A DNA stretch of 64,000 bases from Apostichopus japonicus (Eukaryota; Echinodermata; Holothuroidea; Aspidochirotida; Stichopodidae): NCBI RefSeq assembly GCF_037975245.1, contig NC_092577.1:24489398-24553397 (forward strand). The letters run 5' to 3'. A program made the position numbers and the translations under genes. The notes under the pieces are model-generated. The model saw only the letters and a list, made by a program, of their open reading frames with translations, was not told where the DNA came from and ran no database searches. Below are positions 11,157-23,599 of the stretch, in pieces; position 1 is the stretch's first letter; each line of letters starts with the position of its first letter.

Positions 11157-12393
11157 GAGTTTTAAGTTTTGCGTTCTGTTGGTTTAAAGGTCCCTGGAGA
11201 GGTTGACGCGCTTCAGCGTAAACCTCTCCGGGGTATGAATTGTTTTGATGTACGATTCACCTCGGAGGCTGCCCGCGTCCGAGGCGTCCAGGTGTTGGGA
11301 GGGAGTTGAGAGACTGAAGGTCACACCGTATGACAGCTCAGCTCGATGTGGGTGACAGTCCTCCATCTCCCTCTGGACATGTCTGAACAGGTTGTTGTGC
11401 GGACACTTGTGTGGGGCGTTTCGGGAAAGTGACCGGCTACGAGGAGCCGGACTTCCTTGAATGTAAGGGTGTGAAGACAGGGACTAGTCGAGCTGAAGTC
11501 CGATATCCCCTCTACCTTGTGGGCTTATGGGCACAGGGCCCACATTGCATACCCAGGCCAGCCTCGCACTTGTTGGAGGTGTCGGCTGGAAGGGCATGAG
11601 GCCAGGTTGTGCCCGAACAAGCGGTGTAGCCGCTGTTTACAGGTTGGGCATACCCTGGCCGCGTGTAAAGGGGATTATTGTTTGCAACTCGTGTGGGAAA
11701 ACGGGCCATCTCGCCCGCTTATGCCCAGACCGCTCATACGCCGCGAGAGTGGCTACGGGCGTGGTTCAAGCGGTCCCCGTCCCGGTCTCTGTATCACCTC
11801 ATGCTCCTGTCATCGACCCAGTGTCCGACACTAGCGCCCCGCTCTTCCCTGATCGAACTTGCCGAGACTGCCCGCCTGCCCACTGATGCAGAGCAGGACA
11901 AAACGGCGGAGATGGTATTAGCGGAGTGGCATGCGGAGCAGGATGCCGCTTGTACTGGTTCACCGGTAGCTACGCCCGCTATCGGTGATACTAATCGGGC
12001 CCCGAGTCAACCGGCTCAAGATACATTTTAAGTGGCCCAGATTCGCCAATGGAGGACTGCACTACAGCTAAGGAGTCCTCCGATTGGTTTGATGAGACGA
12101 AACAGGCCACTGATCTCATTGACTCGAGCGGCCCTGCCAGCAGTCGCTTCCGCTATACCGGACACGATGGTCGCTGTAGTGGTTTGCTTCTGTTGGCCTT
12201 TGGGTCCGTGTCCTTTTCACGTCACGTTAAACGCTACGTTAGTGAGAGATTTGTGTTTGTGGGTTTCAGTTGGGTTTTTGGTCGTTGTTTTACAGGTGGT
12301 TGTTTGTGGTGGTTGTTTTACAGACTGAGATTTCTTTTGGTTCTGTTGACCTTTGGTCCGTGTCCGTTTTCTTTCCACGTAAAAAGCACACGG
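11157..12393 (+). mobile_element. Tx1-like LINE 'A', ORF1-only copy 2
   Basis: A plus-strand copy truncated inside ORF1 (starting near GTTTTAAGTTTTGCGTTCTG) and ending in CACGTAAAAAGCA at 12393. ORF1 spans about 11180-12180 with the same three CCHC knuckles, broken by frame changes. After a PDTMV-like segment (about 12170) it jumps directly into 3' UTR. This is a different internal deletion from copies 1 and 4. BEL integrase coding resumes immediately after, but a short stretch of the expected domain is missing, so the insertion was accompanied or followed by a small target loss. No target duplication is seen. Confidence 0.83.
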
Positions 12394-12788
12394 AGGAAAT
12401 GGCGACTACCACAGAGGAATTTCAAAGTGGGAGATGTGGTTATAGTGTATAGCTCAGATACATTTAGAGGGAGCTGGCACGGATAGTGGAAGTTTTACCC
12501 GGTGTGGATGGGCATGTAAGGGTGGTGAGAGTCCAAGTAGGCAAAAAGATTCTTACAAGATTTATTTGAAGGTTATGCCCATTTTAGAAAGAGATTAGGT
12601 CTTGCAGAAGGATAGTTAGGTTTTGTCAGGTTATGTCAGTTTCTAGATTGTTTTCATGGACAGTCTGGTATTTGTGAAAGGAAACATTTTTATCCCATAT
12701 CTTTCTATATCATTGTATACTTTTTTTTTATATATATCTTATCAGAACAATTGAGTATTTTGATAAAACTTATCAAGAAGGGGAGAAA
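12394..12788 (+). pseudogene. BEL/Pao integrase C-terminus and 3' untranslated region
   Basis: KWRLPQRNFKVGDVVIV is the conserved integrase C-terminal motif of BEL/Pao. Stops follow, then AT-rich untranslated sequence to a purine tract (GAAGGGGAGAAA) that abuts the 3' LTR and would prime plus-strand synthesis. Confidence 0.82.
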
Positions 12789-12976
12789 TGGAGAGATGAG
12801 AATGATTTTCTTTATATACATTAATCGGGCTGGCGCCCTTTTTTATTTTGAATCGTTATGTGTGTATGTTTTTAGATATTTCACACCTTGATCACAGCTG
12901 TTACGAAAGGGAATAAAATCAATGTTTCACACATCTAATCCGAAGTGTTCGAACTCTTTCTAGGGCCATCAGCACA
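12789..12976 (+). repeat. 3' LTR of BEL/Pao element
   Basis: Starts TGGAGAGATGAGAATG, ends GGCCATCAGCACA, and is followed by the CCCTT duplication. It matches the 5' LTR apart from substitutions and about 25 extra bases. The visible divergence shows the insertion is not recent. Confidence 0.88.
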
Positions 12977-12981
12977 CCCTT

Positions 12982-15900
12982 ATTGACCGAAACCACGGGC
13001 AACTAAAATTAATGATTTTACAAATGATTAGCAGAGTCAAGTCAAGTGCTTTACTGATTCCCTGCCAATATGTGAAGAAACTTAATTTCAAATTTTCCAT
13101 CATTATAAATAAAACATCAATGTTTAATGAAGGTTAAGTTTTTCAAGAACTTGGAATGGAAATATGTAATTTTATAGCAATGATAGACACAGTAAGGGAT
13201 ATTGGGGTTTCAACGAGTTTTTAACAATATTTTATATCTTGCTAATGTCCCATTGTTTACCACTGAAAAATCTAATCAAACACATACCTGTGCAACGGAC
13301 ATAGTCATTTAAAGCGTTTTAACAATTGAACACATCATTCAATTGGTATGTACATTATTGAATTGCTTTTGACACTCCCCGTGCTTGCATGAAGGTGTGA
13401 ATGTACTGTACTTTATGTATTAGTACTGCCAAACTGTGGGAATATCCTCACAAAATGAAACAACAATTACTGGCACTTGGGATAATCTAGCACTGTACTA
13501 TCCCACAAAAAAGCAAGCCGCATCTGAAGACACAATCGGCCTGACAAGGTTCAATGACCTCGCATGCAGCCAACTGACACATACTTTTTATCGGACCCGT
13601 TCAATACCCACATATGTGGATAGATTTACTGCCATGGAAAGACTTTACATTTAGCAACAACAGCACATTGCTATGAATTCAAATTAAATGTCTAATGAGA
13701 ATCATGAAATATAATTGAAACAAAATGCCTGTAAAACTCGCTGTTTGCGTGATATTATTATTTGTATTCTACTGTTACTTGGGTAAAATAAGCAGCTATA
13801 TTTGCTAGCCAACAGTTGAAACGTTTCTTCAAAGAGCAGGCTAAACTCTTCAGCTGTCTGGATGCATGTGCACACCTGTTAATGTGTGACAGTTTATTTG
13901 TAACGACTCATTAAATGATACTATATGCAACATTTGTGTTCCAAATAATCTTTTACTATTGATTGGTAGTTTCTAACCACGTTATCTTGTTGATGATTTC
14001 CTTCTTTTCCAACAAAATGCATTGTACCTTGAAATAGTTTTGCAAATTAAGCTTAGAGCTGACCACTACCAAAGAGTGTACATACAGTGCTTAAAATAAA
14101 TGAATCTAAATGTAAACATTCAAGAACCAAATGCGGTGAACTGTTGCACCATGGTGCCATGCTTTATGGCCCCTCTGTCTCTCCCCACCCCATCTTGTCC
14201 AGAAAATTTATTTTCAATGAACCACTGGTCCATAGGTTGTCAACCAATGAGCTTAAAGACACATTGCTAGTGCCTATATGTGACAAAAATATCTAAGCAA
14301 ACAGTGCAGACGTATTTTCATGGCCATGGAGGATAGATTAAGAAATAAAAACCTGCTTTCTGTTTGCAGCAAGGGACCCATTAAATTCCTTATCCTGCTG
14401 GCACATCAAACAATCTGCACCATTGAGGGTCCTTCAACATATCCGACAAATGGTCTATGATGGAAAAGTAACAGTGTAATTAAAACATCATACACAACTC
14501 AACACACACTGCACACATATGTAGTCATTAGAATACTATGGAAAGTTTTGGTCATGTATATCAAGTACTACATACCGGAATAATATGGAATTTAATGGTC
14601 ATTGCATGATAATTTTAAATATCATGGTATAAGTATTTGTCACTGTGTCATGTAAATAAGATTTGATAAAGTGATGATCATCTACGACATGGTTTCATGA
14701 ATGAAACATGTTTCAAATTGAATCGGGGAACATCGGTTCCCACCACCACACCACAATCATGGAATTGTTAAACTTTATATTATGGAACCCTCACATGGTT
14801 AGAACTTGAAGCAAATACTACTGAATGTATGGCTGCTACAGATACTGGCAGAACATATAAACAATATCTGCTTCTATCTTTCATTTATGCTGGGCAGGCG
14901 CTTCGCATTGGCCCTTTGAATGTAAGGTCAAAGATGGAGACTGCCCCCACAGGAACTTTTTAGCTGGTATGGTGCATTCTCTTGGAAGATGTCCTGAAAA
15001 TATTGTATCATTTAAATTTGTGTCATAGATGGTACAGATAGAAAACTTTACATGTTGCCGTTAGAAGAGGGAATTTTGTTTGTAGAAATAGCACACTACA
15101 TGGTATTGGAAGAGGGGAAAAAAAAGAAATGCATCCAAATTTTACAACCTTTGCAAGGTACCTACTTTCTGTCCACATGAACTGAAAGGTGCAAACTAAA
15201 GAACCAAATGTGCAGCGGTTCATGCCTTTGAAAGGGTTTATTATTTGTGAAAGACCGTCACATGTTTAGTTGTAGATAGTATTTTGGTAAAGTTTAGAAT
15301 TTCTTTTAATGAGCAAAGCAGTTCATTATGACAGAACCTTAAAGTGATATATCTTACGGTTATGTAATTTTCAACTTGGACGTTGTTATTACTTGCAGTC
15401 CTAAAATACTAAAGGTCTTATACAACACATGCATACAGAATACAAATTGCCAGATATGATTTTAAGAGGTTCAAGAAGATCTATCCACCACTGTTGAGTG
15501 TTGACCCCAACAATTGGCCTTAAAATAACCTTGGTTAATTTCCACCCACTCCCCATGGAATCCTGTGAACAAATCACAAAACATCCATTGACATGGGAGA
15601 AGCAGCATGTACTGGGCATGTTTTCAAAAAGTTACCTTTGAAATTACCTTTGAACTTAAATTTCCAGACAACTCATATATGAATTACTACTAAGCTATTG
15701 CTGTGACCAATTAAAAAAGATCAATTAATTTGAAGAAGAATATAAAACATTATTAAAGATATTGAAATATTTGTAACAGATGTTGCATATAACAACATGT
15801 AAAATACTTATTTGCCGATTGGAAATAGCTCCTTTGGTCAATGTCCAATATATTGTTATTCAGTTTAACTCTATTTAAATATGAGATGTTATTTACAGTA

Positions 15901-15999
15901 CTTATTAAAAGGAAATGACCTGAGACCTGGTGAAAGCAGAATAAAAAAAATCATAGGAAATTTTTAACAAAGCCTTACAGTAAACAAAGTCATAGTTGC
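12982..15999. other. AT-rich intergenic, no gene seen
   Basis: I see no conserved coding motif, RNA gene or repeat with recognisable ends. The open frames (60-72 codons) look like chance. Exons too short to spot by eye cannot be excluded. Confidence 0.4.
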
Positions 16000-16290
16000 T
16001 AGGCTATGCCTTCCTAAATATGCATGACCTCCTAAATGACCAGCATGTGTAGGCTACCGACCAATATCACCATACCAACTTTGAAGAAATTCGAACTTAT
16101 GGTTGCCAAGTGATTGCAATTTGAAGGTTTTAACTTCACCTTATGTACTAATTAATATTATATCGTTACCCACATGAAACTGTACACATATGTTGTCCAA
16201 GTTGCATAAAATTTGGAAAATTAAGTGCTTTCCATGAAGGTCTTGTCGTTGCTTTGGGATCCGACAAAGCAACAATCTTCATTGTATACG
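16000..16290 (+). repeat. Diverged copy of the GGTCA-array 5' module with a hairpin end
   Basis: The stretch around CATACCAACTTTGAAGAAATT and GCCAAGTGATTGCAATTTG is similar to sequence at 38930-39000 and 39230-39310 beside the GGTCA array. It ends with a perfect 9-bp inverted repeat, GTTGCTTTG (16248-16256) and CAAAGCAAC (16265-16273), with an 8-base loop. Probably an interspersed repeat of the same broad family. Confidence 0.5.
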
Positions 16291-17529
16291 CCATTGCAGG
16301 GCGACCACGTTTAAGCCTCTTCGTGGTGTGCCGACGCGCTGATGGTCGGGGGTTCTCCCCGGTCCTGTGTGCATGAGACCTGGAAGTCAGTAAATGGATT
16401 AAAACTGTTAGACCAAAAAGATCACATACTATACTACTGTATCTGTTTCATGAAATACAAACACCCACAGATCCATGTTGCTCTGAAGTCACACATAGTT
16501 TGGTTTCTTTAAAGGTGTTGGTTTTGTGTAAATTGTGAGACATATTTTAGCTGTTACAATAAGTTTTCTAAGAGTTTTTAAGGCATTGTTACTTTTACCT
16601 GTAATCTGTATTTACTGTATATCTTCTTTGCATTCATTCTCTTGACTTGTTTACTTTACAATTGAGTTTTAAAAAGAAAGTCCACATGACCCCTTAGGGT
16701 ACTTTATTGATGCAGGCTATACAAAATACAGCTATGGGATGCTCTCTAGTGTGTCCCTATCTTAAGTAATGTCTTTCTAGAACACACTGTTCAGTAGCAT
16801 GCAAATTCGATTGCATTGGCCAATAAAGGTTAATAGTGCCATTTATTCCTCCTTTTCACTTTGCAAAGTTCTTGATCAGTGTGTATTCACCTCTATCAAG
16901 ACTGGTATGACACCTAGTATGTGTGATCGTATTTTCTGCATGTTTACTTGAGGCTTTAATAGCCTTCTCGGGGGGGGGGGGGGAGCCTGCTGTAGCGTAT
17001 AACTGTAAATAACCCTACATAAGTACATGCGCTAAGCCATGGAAGTATTAATACTCCCACGGCTAGGCCCTAACATTACTAATACTAGTACGGCCTACTA
17101 CCTGTAGTACTGACTTGACTCCGGAGCTAGATAGGCCTACTAATTTACACGTGCTTACACTAATAATTAACAAAACTAAGAACAAAGGTTGGAGTAATCG
17201 AAAATGACCACTGCCTACCGTTCAACGAATGAAGACACGAAGCTGCTTCGATTGGGGCCTATATCATCAATCGCAGCGTTCATATTATCCTGGGCACGTC
17301 AAATTTCTGGTAACGCATCCATCTTATCGATAACGTGATCGTTCGAGTTGCACAAGTTTCGGTTTTTAAAGTGAAATCGCTAGCCCGCCACTGAAAACAT
17401 TTATCGTGGATGTATGTACACAGCAAAAGCGGAAATGTACATTCGTCAGTATTCGAATTAATCCATGCATATATTGGATTTAATCCCCACATGTATTCGA
17501 ATTAATGCGCGGATATACACTCTAGAAAC

Positions 17530-17735
17530 AAAAGAGTGAAATTTTCACTCTCATCGCGGAGTGAATGTTTTTTCGCTCCTCTGGAGCGGAATTTCACTCC
17601 ATTGGATGGCAGGAAGTTTCATATTTCCAAGCCGAAGTACTTAATATTCACTCTTAACCAAAGAGTGAGGAAATGAGCTAATCAAATGGAAAGGACGCTC
17701 ACTCTTTCCATGGAGTGAATGATCAACCAATCAGT
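17530..17735. repeat. Cluster of GAGTGAA / TTCACTC hairpins
   Basis: The motif GAGTGAA and its complement recur in facing pairs: AGAGTGAAATTTTCACTCT (17531-17549), GGAGTGAA...CGCTCC and GGAGCGGAATTTCACTCC (17557-17600), CACTCTTAACCAAAGAGTG (17651-17669) and CACTCTTTCCATGGAGTG (17701-17718). Each pair could fold into a stem. Whether it is an element terminus, a protein-binding cluster or chance is open. Confidence 0.55.
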
Positions 17736-17949
17736 ACGCGTTTTTTGTATGCATGAGGTTTATGCATTTACGCCATTTTCACTCGTTTTTATTCCAAAAA
17801 ATGTCCTGTTCGCAGTTGCTAGAAGACGGGTTTTGGAGATGATGTAATTTAGTTGTTTGGAGGTAAGTTTATCAAGAAAATGTTGAAAGAATGTCAAATT
17901 TATTCCAACAAAGGATCAGCAGCTTGTTTCAACTGTCATTGAAAAAGTC

Positions 17950-18510
17950 TTGAAAATGTCCACAAATCCAGAATATGCTCAAACTGTGTTAAAGGCAGCA
18001 CTAGATGTAAAATTTTACGCCCTTCGCCACCAGATATCTTCTCTATATCGACTCAATCTTGTGGCATTCACGACATCGAATGCAAACTTGAAGAGCAGGC
18101 CAAAGAGCTTAATGAGTGGAAGAAAATGTATAGCCGAATGGAGGAGTGCACGTCGACCCTGACTAAGCAAATGGATACTTTAGAACAATACTCGAGGAGG
18201 AACTGTGTCCGAGTTACCGGAGTCGAGGAAACCGGACAAGAAAACACAGACAAAATAATACTGGATATTGCTGCCAACCGCCTGGGAATTACTCTCAACA
18301 AAACCGACATTGATCGCTCTCATCGTATTGGACATCCAAGGAACACAACCTCATCTCGTGCAATCATTGTTTACCTCCTATCGTTCCAGAGGTATGTTTA
18401 TAGGTGCAAGGAGGAAGCTAAAGGGGTCGAAGATTGTAATCACAGATGATCTCACTAGAAGAACCAAGATCTCCCGTACAAGGCACGGAACCACCATGGA
18501 GTAAGGACGG
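17950..18510 (+). pseudogene. LINE ORF1, coiled-coil RNA-binding type
   Basis: The 5' part reads MSTNPEYAQTVLKAALD. After a frame change it becomes a charged coiled coil (ELNEWKKMYSRMEE...MDTLEQYSRRN), then an RRM-like region (VRVTGVEETG, DIDRSHRIGHPR, a FIGARRKLKGSKIVI segment). The order coiled coil then 'SRRNCVRV.GVEE...RSHRIG' matches the L1-type ORF1 fold used by several LINE groups. Two frame changes break it. Confidence 0.75.
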
Positions 18511-18539
18511 CCTGGTCACACGATGGTAACCAAAGTTGA

Positions 18540-20560
18540 CGAAACGGAACAGACAATGATCATATAAGCCAATTACTTTCACAGTGCCCATTTCACATTG
18601 TAGCTATAGCTGAAACGTGGTTAGAGCCTAATACACCAGTACAAATGTTGTCCATTCCTAATCGTGATAGACCTAACAAAAGAGGTGGTGGTATTGGATT
18701 TTATATTGCAAGCCATATTACTTATAGGATTCGGGATGACGTAATGCACAATTGTAATAATTTTGAATCAATGTTTGTTGAAAAAATCTCAAATAAGAGT
18801 AAAAATACTATTGTTGGTGAAGTTTATCGTCCCCCAGCAAACTGAATACCGACTTTTATCGAGGACCTATCTTCTTTATTAGATACTATCAAAGTTTAAA
18901 TCAACCTACTAACTCTGGCAATAACCATTCCGTATTTTATAAAAGGAAAATTATACCTACAAGTTTGTTTAGCCTTGTTGCGTAACTTCATTGTCTAGAT
19001 TGGGAATGACATATGTTATGATGGTTTTATCAATACATTATTACCTATTTATTTCTAATAAGCACTGCCCTATACAAAAAGTTACTTCTAAGAATAGACG
19101 AGTTTCATCAGCGTGGTTAACAAGAGGTGTTTTGAAATTTATTCGACATACTCCTGGAAATAAAATAAAATATTCAGTCTACAGAAATGAAATAACCAGT
19201 GTCTCAAAGATTAATCACAATGGAAGCGTTTTGACTAATGCGAATGATATTGCAAACGCATTTAACGATTTCTTTACACTCATTGGCCCTTCACTGGCTT
19301 AGAAAATTCCTACTTCTAATGCGCTGTTTAATGATTTCCTAAGAGGCTCTTGCACAAATTCTGTATTTTTGTCTCCGGCTAATCCTTCAGAAATTAAGCA
19401 ATATTATCAGTAAACTTAAAAGGAATTGTGCATCTGGGGTTGATGGTATCAGTGCACATTGTACAATCTATTTCACATGTTATTGGCCGGCCATTATATC
19501 ATATTTTTAATATTTCACTATCAACTGGTATATTTCCAAATTCTGCCAAACTTGCTAGAGTAACAGCTAAAACCTGAGGAATTGTCAAATTCAGTACTCA
19601 CTTGTCTATCTAAAATAAGTGAGAAACTTATTTACTCCAGAACTATAACTAAATCAGTATGGTTTTCGTCCAAATCGTTCAACTAGCATGGCTGGCCTTG
19701 ATGTTATTGATTTTTATTACTACTGGTTTTAATTTTAAGCAGTCTACCCTTGATCTCCCTAATTGTTGAAGTATTTAATTTTGTCTTTTATAGCATATTA
19801 TTTAACAATAATGATTTGAATGCATATTGCTATTGCTATTGCAGATTGGTTTTGTGCTAATAAGTTGTCTCTTCATGTCAAGAAAATTAACTGTTTTTCA
19901 CACTTACCATGCCACTAAACCCAAACTAAAACTTATCTTGAACAATACAATAATATGTGAAACAAAAACGTTCAATTCCTTGGAGTTCAACTTGACCCAC
20001 TCTTAAGCTGGAAAACTCATATTAATTATATTTGTACTAAAGTGTCTAAGACGATTGGCATTCTTTATAAATTAGGCTTCAGGCTCCACATCAGGTATTA
20101 ATATCCCTTTAGTATACATTGGTTTATCCTCATCTTTCGTATTGTAATATTCTCTGGGGCAATGCGCATACTGTTCACCTGAATATATTATTTGTGCTCC
20201 AAAAGAAGTTGATACGACTGATTAGCAAATCAGATTATCTAAGTCATACTACTCCTATATTGAAGAATGTAACTTTTTTTAACAGTTTTTGACATATAAA
20301 CTCCAGCTTGGAATCTTTGTTTTCAAATATCTTCACGAATTACTTCCACCTCCGTTTAATTTTTTTTGTTTTTAAATTCAAATAATCCACTCCATAGTCA
20401 TAACTGCCATTCATTTTGATTACCCACTATTAGTTTTAAATACTAAATCTGTAAGATTAACTGGTGCCACATTTTGGAATACTTTCGAACCCAAACTGAA
20501 AAAAATGACCAACCTTACCAATATTCATAAAGCAACTGAAGCTATATTTGTTAAACAATG
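18540..20560 (+). pseudogene. LINE ORF2 (endonuclease and RT) remnant
   Basis: The endonuclease start is at about 18540 with the IAETWL motif and 'KRGGGIGFYI'. The region 18990-19300 matches the endonuclease-RT linker (RRVSSAWLTRGVLKFI, then NDIANAFNDFFTLIGPSLA). The RT core is badly decayed and its catalytic YADD was not found. The thumb/C-terminal region resumes at 19980 and runs to the 'ATEAIFVKQ' stop near 20560. Confidence 0.75.
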
Positions 20561-20800
20561 ATTTCTGATATATACGTTAAAGTTATCACATATAATAATG
20601 CTATTTGTGCTTCCCGTTTGGGAATTGGGGGAGGGGGGGGGGGGGTAGTTAGCGTATTGTATTTAAATTTATGGTGAATCTCCACGTTATTAGTGTACAA
20701 GCGTAGCTTTTTCAGATTTTCCATGCTTTTTTCTTTCTTTGACATTGGTATTTTGTAAATGTAATTGTAAAAAAGAAAAAAAGTGAAATAAACGAAACGA

Positions 20801-22811
20801 ACGAAGAGTAACAATGTCGCCGTGGCCGCAGGTCTCTTTGCCTACATTCGATAGGCTTGCTCTTAAACATTACGCTTAACAGTGTATTTTAACGGAAACC
20901 GTTAAAGTAAGGTTGGACACTATGCACATAAGAACATATTTATAACCTAGTTGTTTGGAGGTCTATGCCTAATGAGTAATGCAAGGCCTACTAGTAGTAC
21001 TTAAATTAGGCCTATGACAAAATAGTACGAGTAGTGTGCCATAAGTTAATGCAGCAAAGGCCCAGGAATTGTGTTTCTCTTTATGAAAATTTGTATTTAT
21101 ATATTTTTTATTTTACATATTAGGATGTATTTTGTCACATTGACACAGATAATCAGCAAAAGAGTGACTGGTACTTACCAGGTTGTTTTTGGATACATAC
21201 TTTTGTGACAGGTGGGAAATTCGGCATAATTGTAAATTTCCTGTACTGCATGCTGTGGTCACAATCTTCAACAGGGTCTTCATTGAATTTTAACATGGGA
21301 AAGTTGTTAGCACAGAAATTTTGTACTCAAGCTTTTCCAATGGGTAAAAATGTTAAGCACAGCTTCAATGAATTATGAAAGTTATTTAACTAGCTGTGGT
21401 CTTACTTAAGAAAACGTCAAGATCATCCTGGCCTGTAGTAGGTCTGTATGAAAAATCTACTGAATGTGTGCAAACCAAAGTCAAAAGAAGTTCCCAATCT
21501 TTAACAGATTTTGATGAACGTTTTGCTGGTACTACATCTGATGGCTTATGTATTTTAAAACAGTTTATTTATGTTTGTGTTTACACAACCATATGCCCCT
21601 TTAGTTTCTAAAGAGTTAAATAGATACAAGCTCATATATGCACAGTGTATCCCTTTTCACATATTCGAAGATGTCTAACGGACATTTTCTTGTTAACCCT
21701 GACAACTAATTATCACTGTTACATATATCAGACATACATGTACATTGATCATTAGTTGTCAGTACATAGATCAACTTTTTATACATGTACCTGGCATCAT
21801 TCTGTTAAGTTTTTACACTTTTATGTACATCTACCTCGGATGTCTACGTGACACCTTTTCAAACATGCCAAAAATATTCAATTCTAATCTACTTCAAATG
21901 TCTCCTAGATGTGTTTGTGTTATGTGTAAGAAATATTGTCCATCACAATGTACTGCTTTAGTTACATGTCAGGCTGTCATATAGCTGTAATATAGAAAAA
22001 TAGTATAGGCTTATATATGTTAAGTGTGAATGTAGAGCTCCATATCGATGTTTGTCTGTATTGAATAATACCTGTCAGAATTGTGTATTTCTATGCATAT
22101 GAGCAAGTGAAAAAAAATATGTATAAACTTTTCATTATTTAAGTTTTCTTTACAAGGAATAACCAATTCGAGATGTGGGATAATATCTTACTTCAGTCTA
22201 CAAGCAAAGCCTTTTATAATTATGCATGTAAATATATACATCACATAGATATATATCATTTCAGTATAGGGTGATTCCATATAACAATTTTCGAGTTGTA
22301 ACTCTTTAAAGAAACTAAAAAGTAATGATTTAACACCATGAAATAAAATAAGCATATTCGAAAATTTAAAGAACTGCATTTCTTCACAATTAGCCGATTT
22401 TTCCCACTTTCAAATTCCACAGTTTGTCGCCTTCTTGGCATTTTGTTGACATTTGAGGTTTGATTTCTGAACCTACTACCTTACTATTTCATATACTTAT
22501 AAAATAAGATAGGAGGCTCGATAAAAATGCATTGTCTTGTGGAGTTATACACTGGTATTGAAAGGTATACACTGGTATAACTTTTTGGTTATGGTTACCC
22601 CAATGGCAAAGGTACTTCTAAGTACTGCAATTTGATACCATGGAGGCTTATATTATATTTTTCTTTCACTTGACCTATTTTTATGCTGAATAAAAGGATG
22701 ATGGGATGGATGTATCCACAGCAACAATCTTTGTGAATTGATTATTGTGCAGTACAGTACCAAATCCAGTTATTTAATCAATTTATTTTGCTCTGCATTG
22801 CACAAGTACAC
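20801..22811. other. Intergenic, no gene seen
   Basis: AT-rich sequence without recognisable genes. A 13-base poly-G run lies just before it, at 20633-20645. Confidence 0.4.
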
Positions 22812-23599
22812 ATGAATATGGCATATGTTTGCTTTAAGTGTCTAGAGCCTATTGGTCTTACAACACGTCAGTTAGCTTAACATTTACGGGAAAGTCTTAC
22901 ACTGGGTAGCCCTGAGCAACTTGTTGGCTTCCAGGAAGGATGTATGAAAACATATCATATATTTAATTCTTTCTTGAGCCACAAATCGTTGTCATCTTTC
23001 ATGTGGAAATAACATTCATATCCCTGATATGGAAGAAGGCATGGATTATGAACTTCATTTAGAAGCAGCTGGTGACATTGATCAGGTTCAATATCTTGAA
23101 GCTGAACATAATTATTTGGAAGAACTAAATGCTGCGGAGCTGAAGAAAAAAACAGCAAAATGTAATCTCCATATGAGAGGAATTTCTTCTGCCCGTACTA
23201 GTGCTGTAACCGATATGGTTCATCGTAGCTCCATGCTCTTTCAGGATGTTGTTGGGTCCCTGGAGGAAAATGTCACAGCCTTTTGGGGGGAAAACAACGA
23301 TAAACAATCGATATGCAGTCTGATAGTGTTCATGAATTAATGACCAGGTTTCAGTGTTTATCTAACCTTGCAGAGTGTTTTGACTTGCGATACTTTACGT
23401 TTAGTCAATACTGAAACCTCAGAAGGCAATACAAGATATAGCGGATGTGTTGATAGTGAGCAATATTTATTGCATCTCTTGTTTAAAGAACATCCAAAAG
23501 CCCTTCGTATCCAATTGTACTATGATGATGTGGAGCTAGCAAACCCACTTGGCAGCAAGAATACTATTCATAAAGTGGGATTATTTTTCTTTTGTATTG
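22812..23599 (+). pseudogene. N-terminal part of a C2H2/'MHDLLEG' family gene (uncharacterised)
   Basis: This resembles an animal protein family usually annotated as uncharacterised. It opens with a zinc-finger-like start (CFKCLEPIGLTTRQL, then CMKTYHIFNSFLSH), an acidic segment (23030-23130), an alpha-helical stretch (SSARTSAVTDMVHRSS) and the conserved core YYDDVELANPLGSK...HKVGLFFF (23515-23595). Frame changes occur near 23030 and 23320 and stops are present. The core is cut at 23599 by a LINE tail. Function is unknown; the domain order could suit a transposase-derived protein, but I cannot show that. Confidence 0.62.

Larger units (their letters stand above)
4629..12976 (+). mobile_element. 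BEL/Pao LTR retrotransposon with three nested insertions
   Basis: The element is bounded by similar short LTRs (4629-4793 and 12789-12976) that start TG and end CA. The 5-base direct repeat CCCTT sits at 4624-4628 and 12977-12981, a BEL/Pao-sized target duplication. Between the LTRs, in order, are a primer-site-like TGGTAGCAGAGC at 4800, BEL-type gag with a zinc knuckle, aspartic protease, RT, RNase H, the integrase zinc finger and core, an integrase C-terminal piece, and a purine tract (AAGGGGAGAAA) next to the 3' LTR. Inserted inside are two Tx1-like LINE copies (6822-8386 minus, 11157-12393 plus) and a solo LTR (8777-9397). About 270 codons of the RT core are missing where the first LINE sits. 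The open frames are short and full of stops, so it is a dead copy. Confidence 0.92.
17880..20800 (+). mobile_element. Decayed CR1-like LINE
   Basis: A plus-strand non-LTR retrotransposon. It starts with a coiled-coil ORF1 (17880-18510), followed by an apurinic-type endonuclease with IAETWLEPN (about 18605) and RGGGIGFYI...VYRPPAN (18675-18845), then scattered RT pieces (QYGFRPNRST near 19660; a C-terminal domain from 19980 to 20560). The 3' UTR ends in an A-rich tract around 20770-20800. Stops and frame changes occur throughout. Placement in the CR1/L2 side of LINEs is from the endonuclease and C-terminal motifs. Confidence 0.78.

Noticed and set aside
13436-13654. 72-codon plus-strand frame
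   Set aside because: No domain, no splice context and no conserved motif visible; likely chance.
22955-23158. Minus-strand 67-codon frame
   Set aside because: Overlaps the plus-strand MHDLLEG-family coding; no motif of its own.
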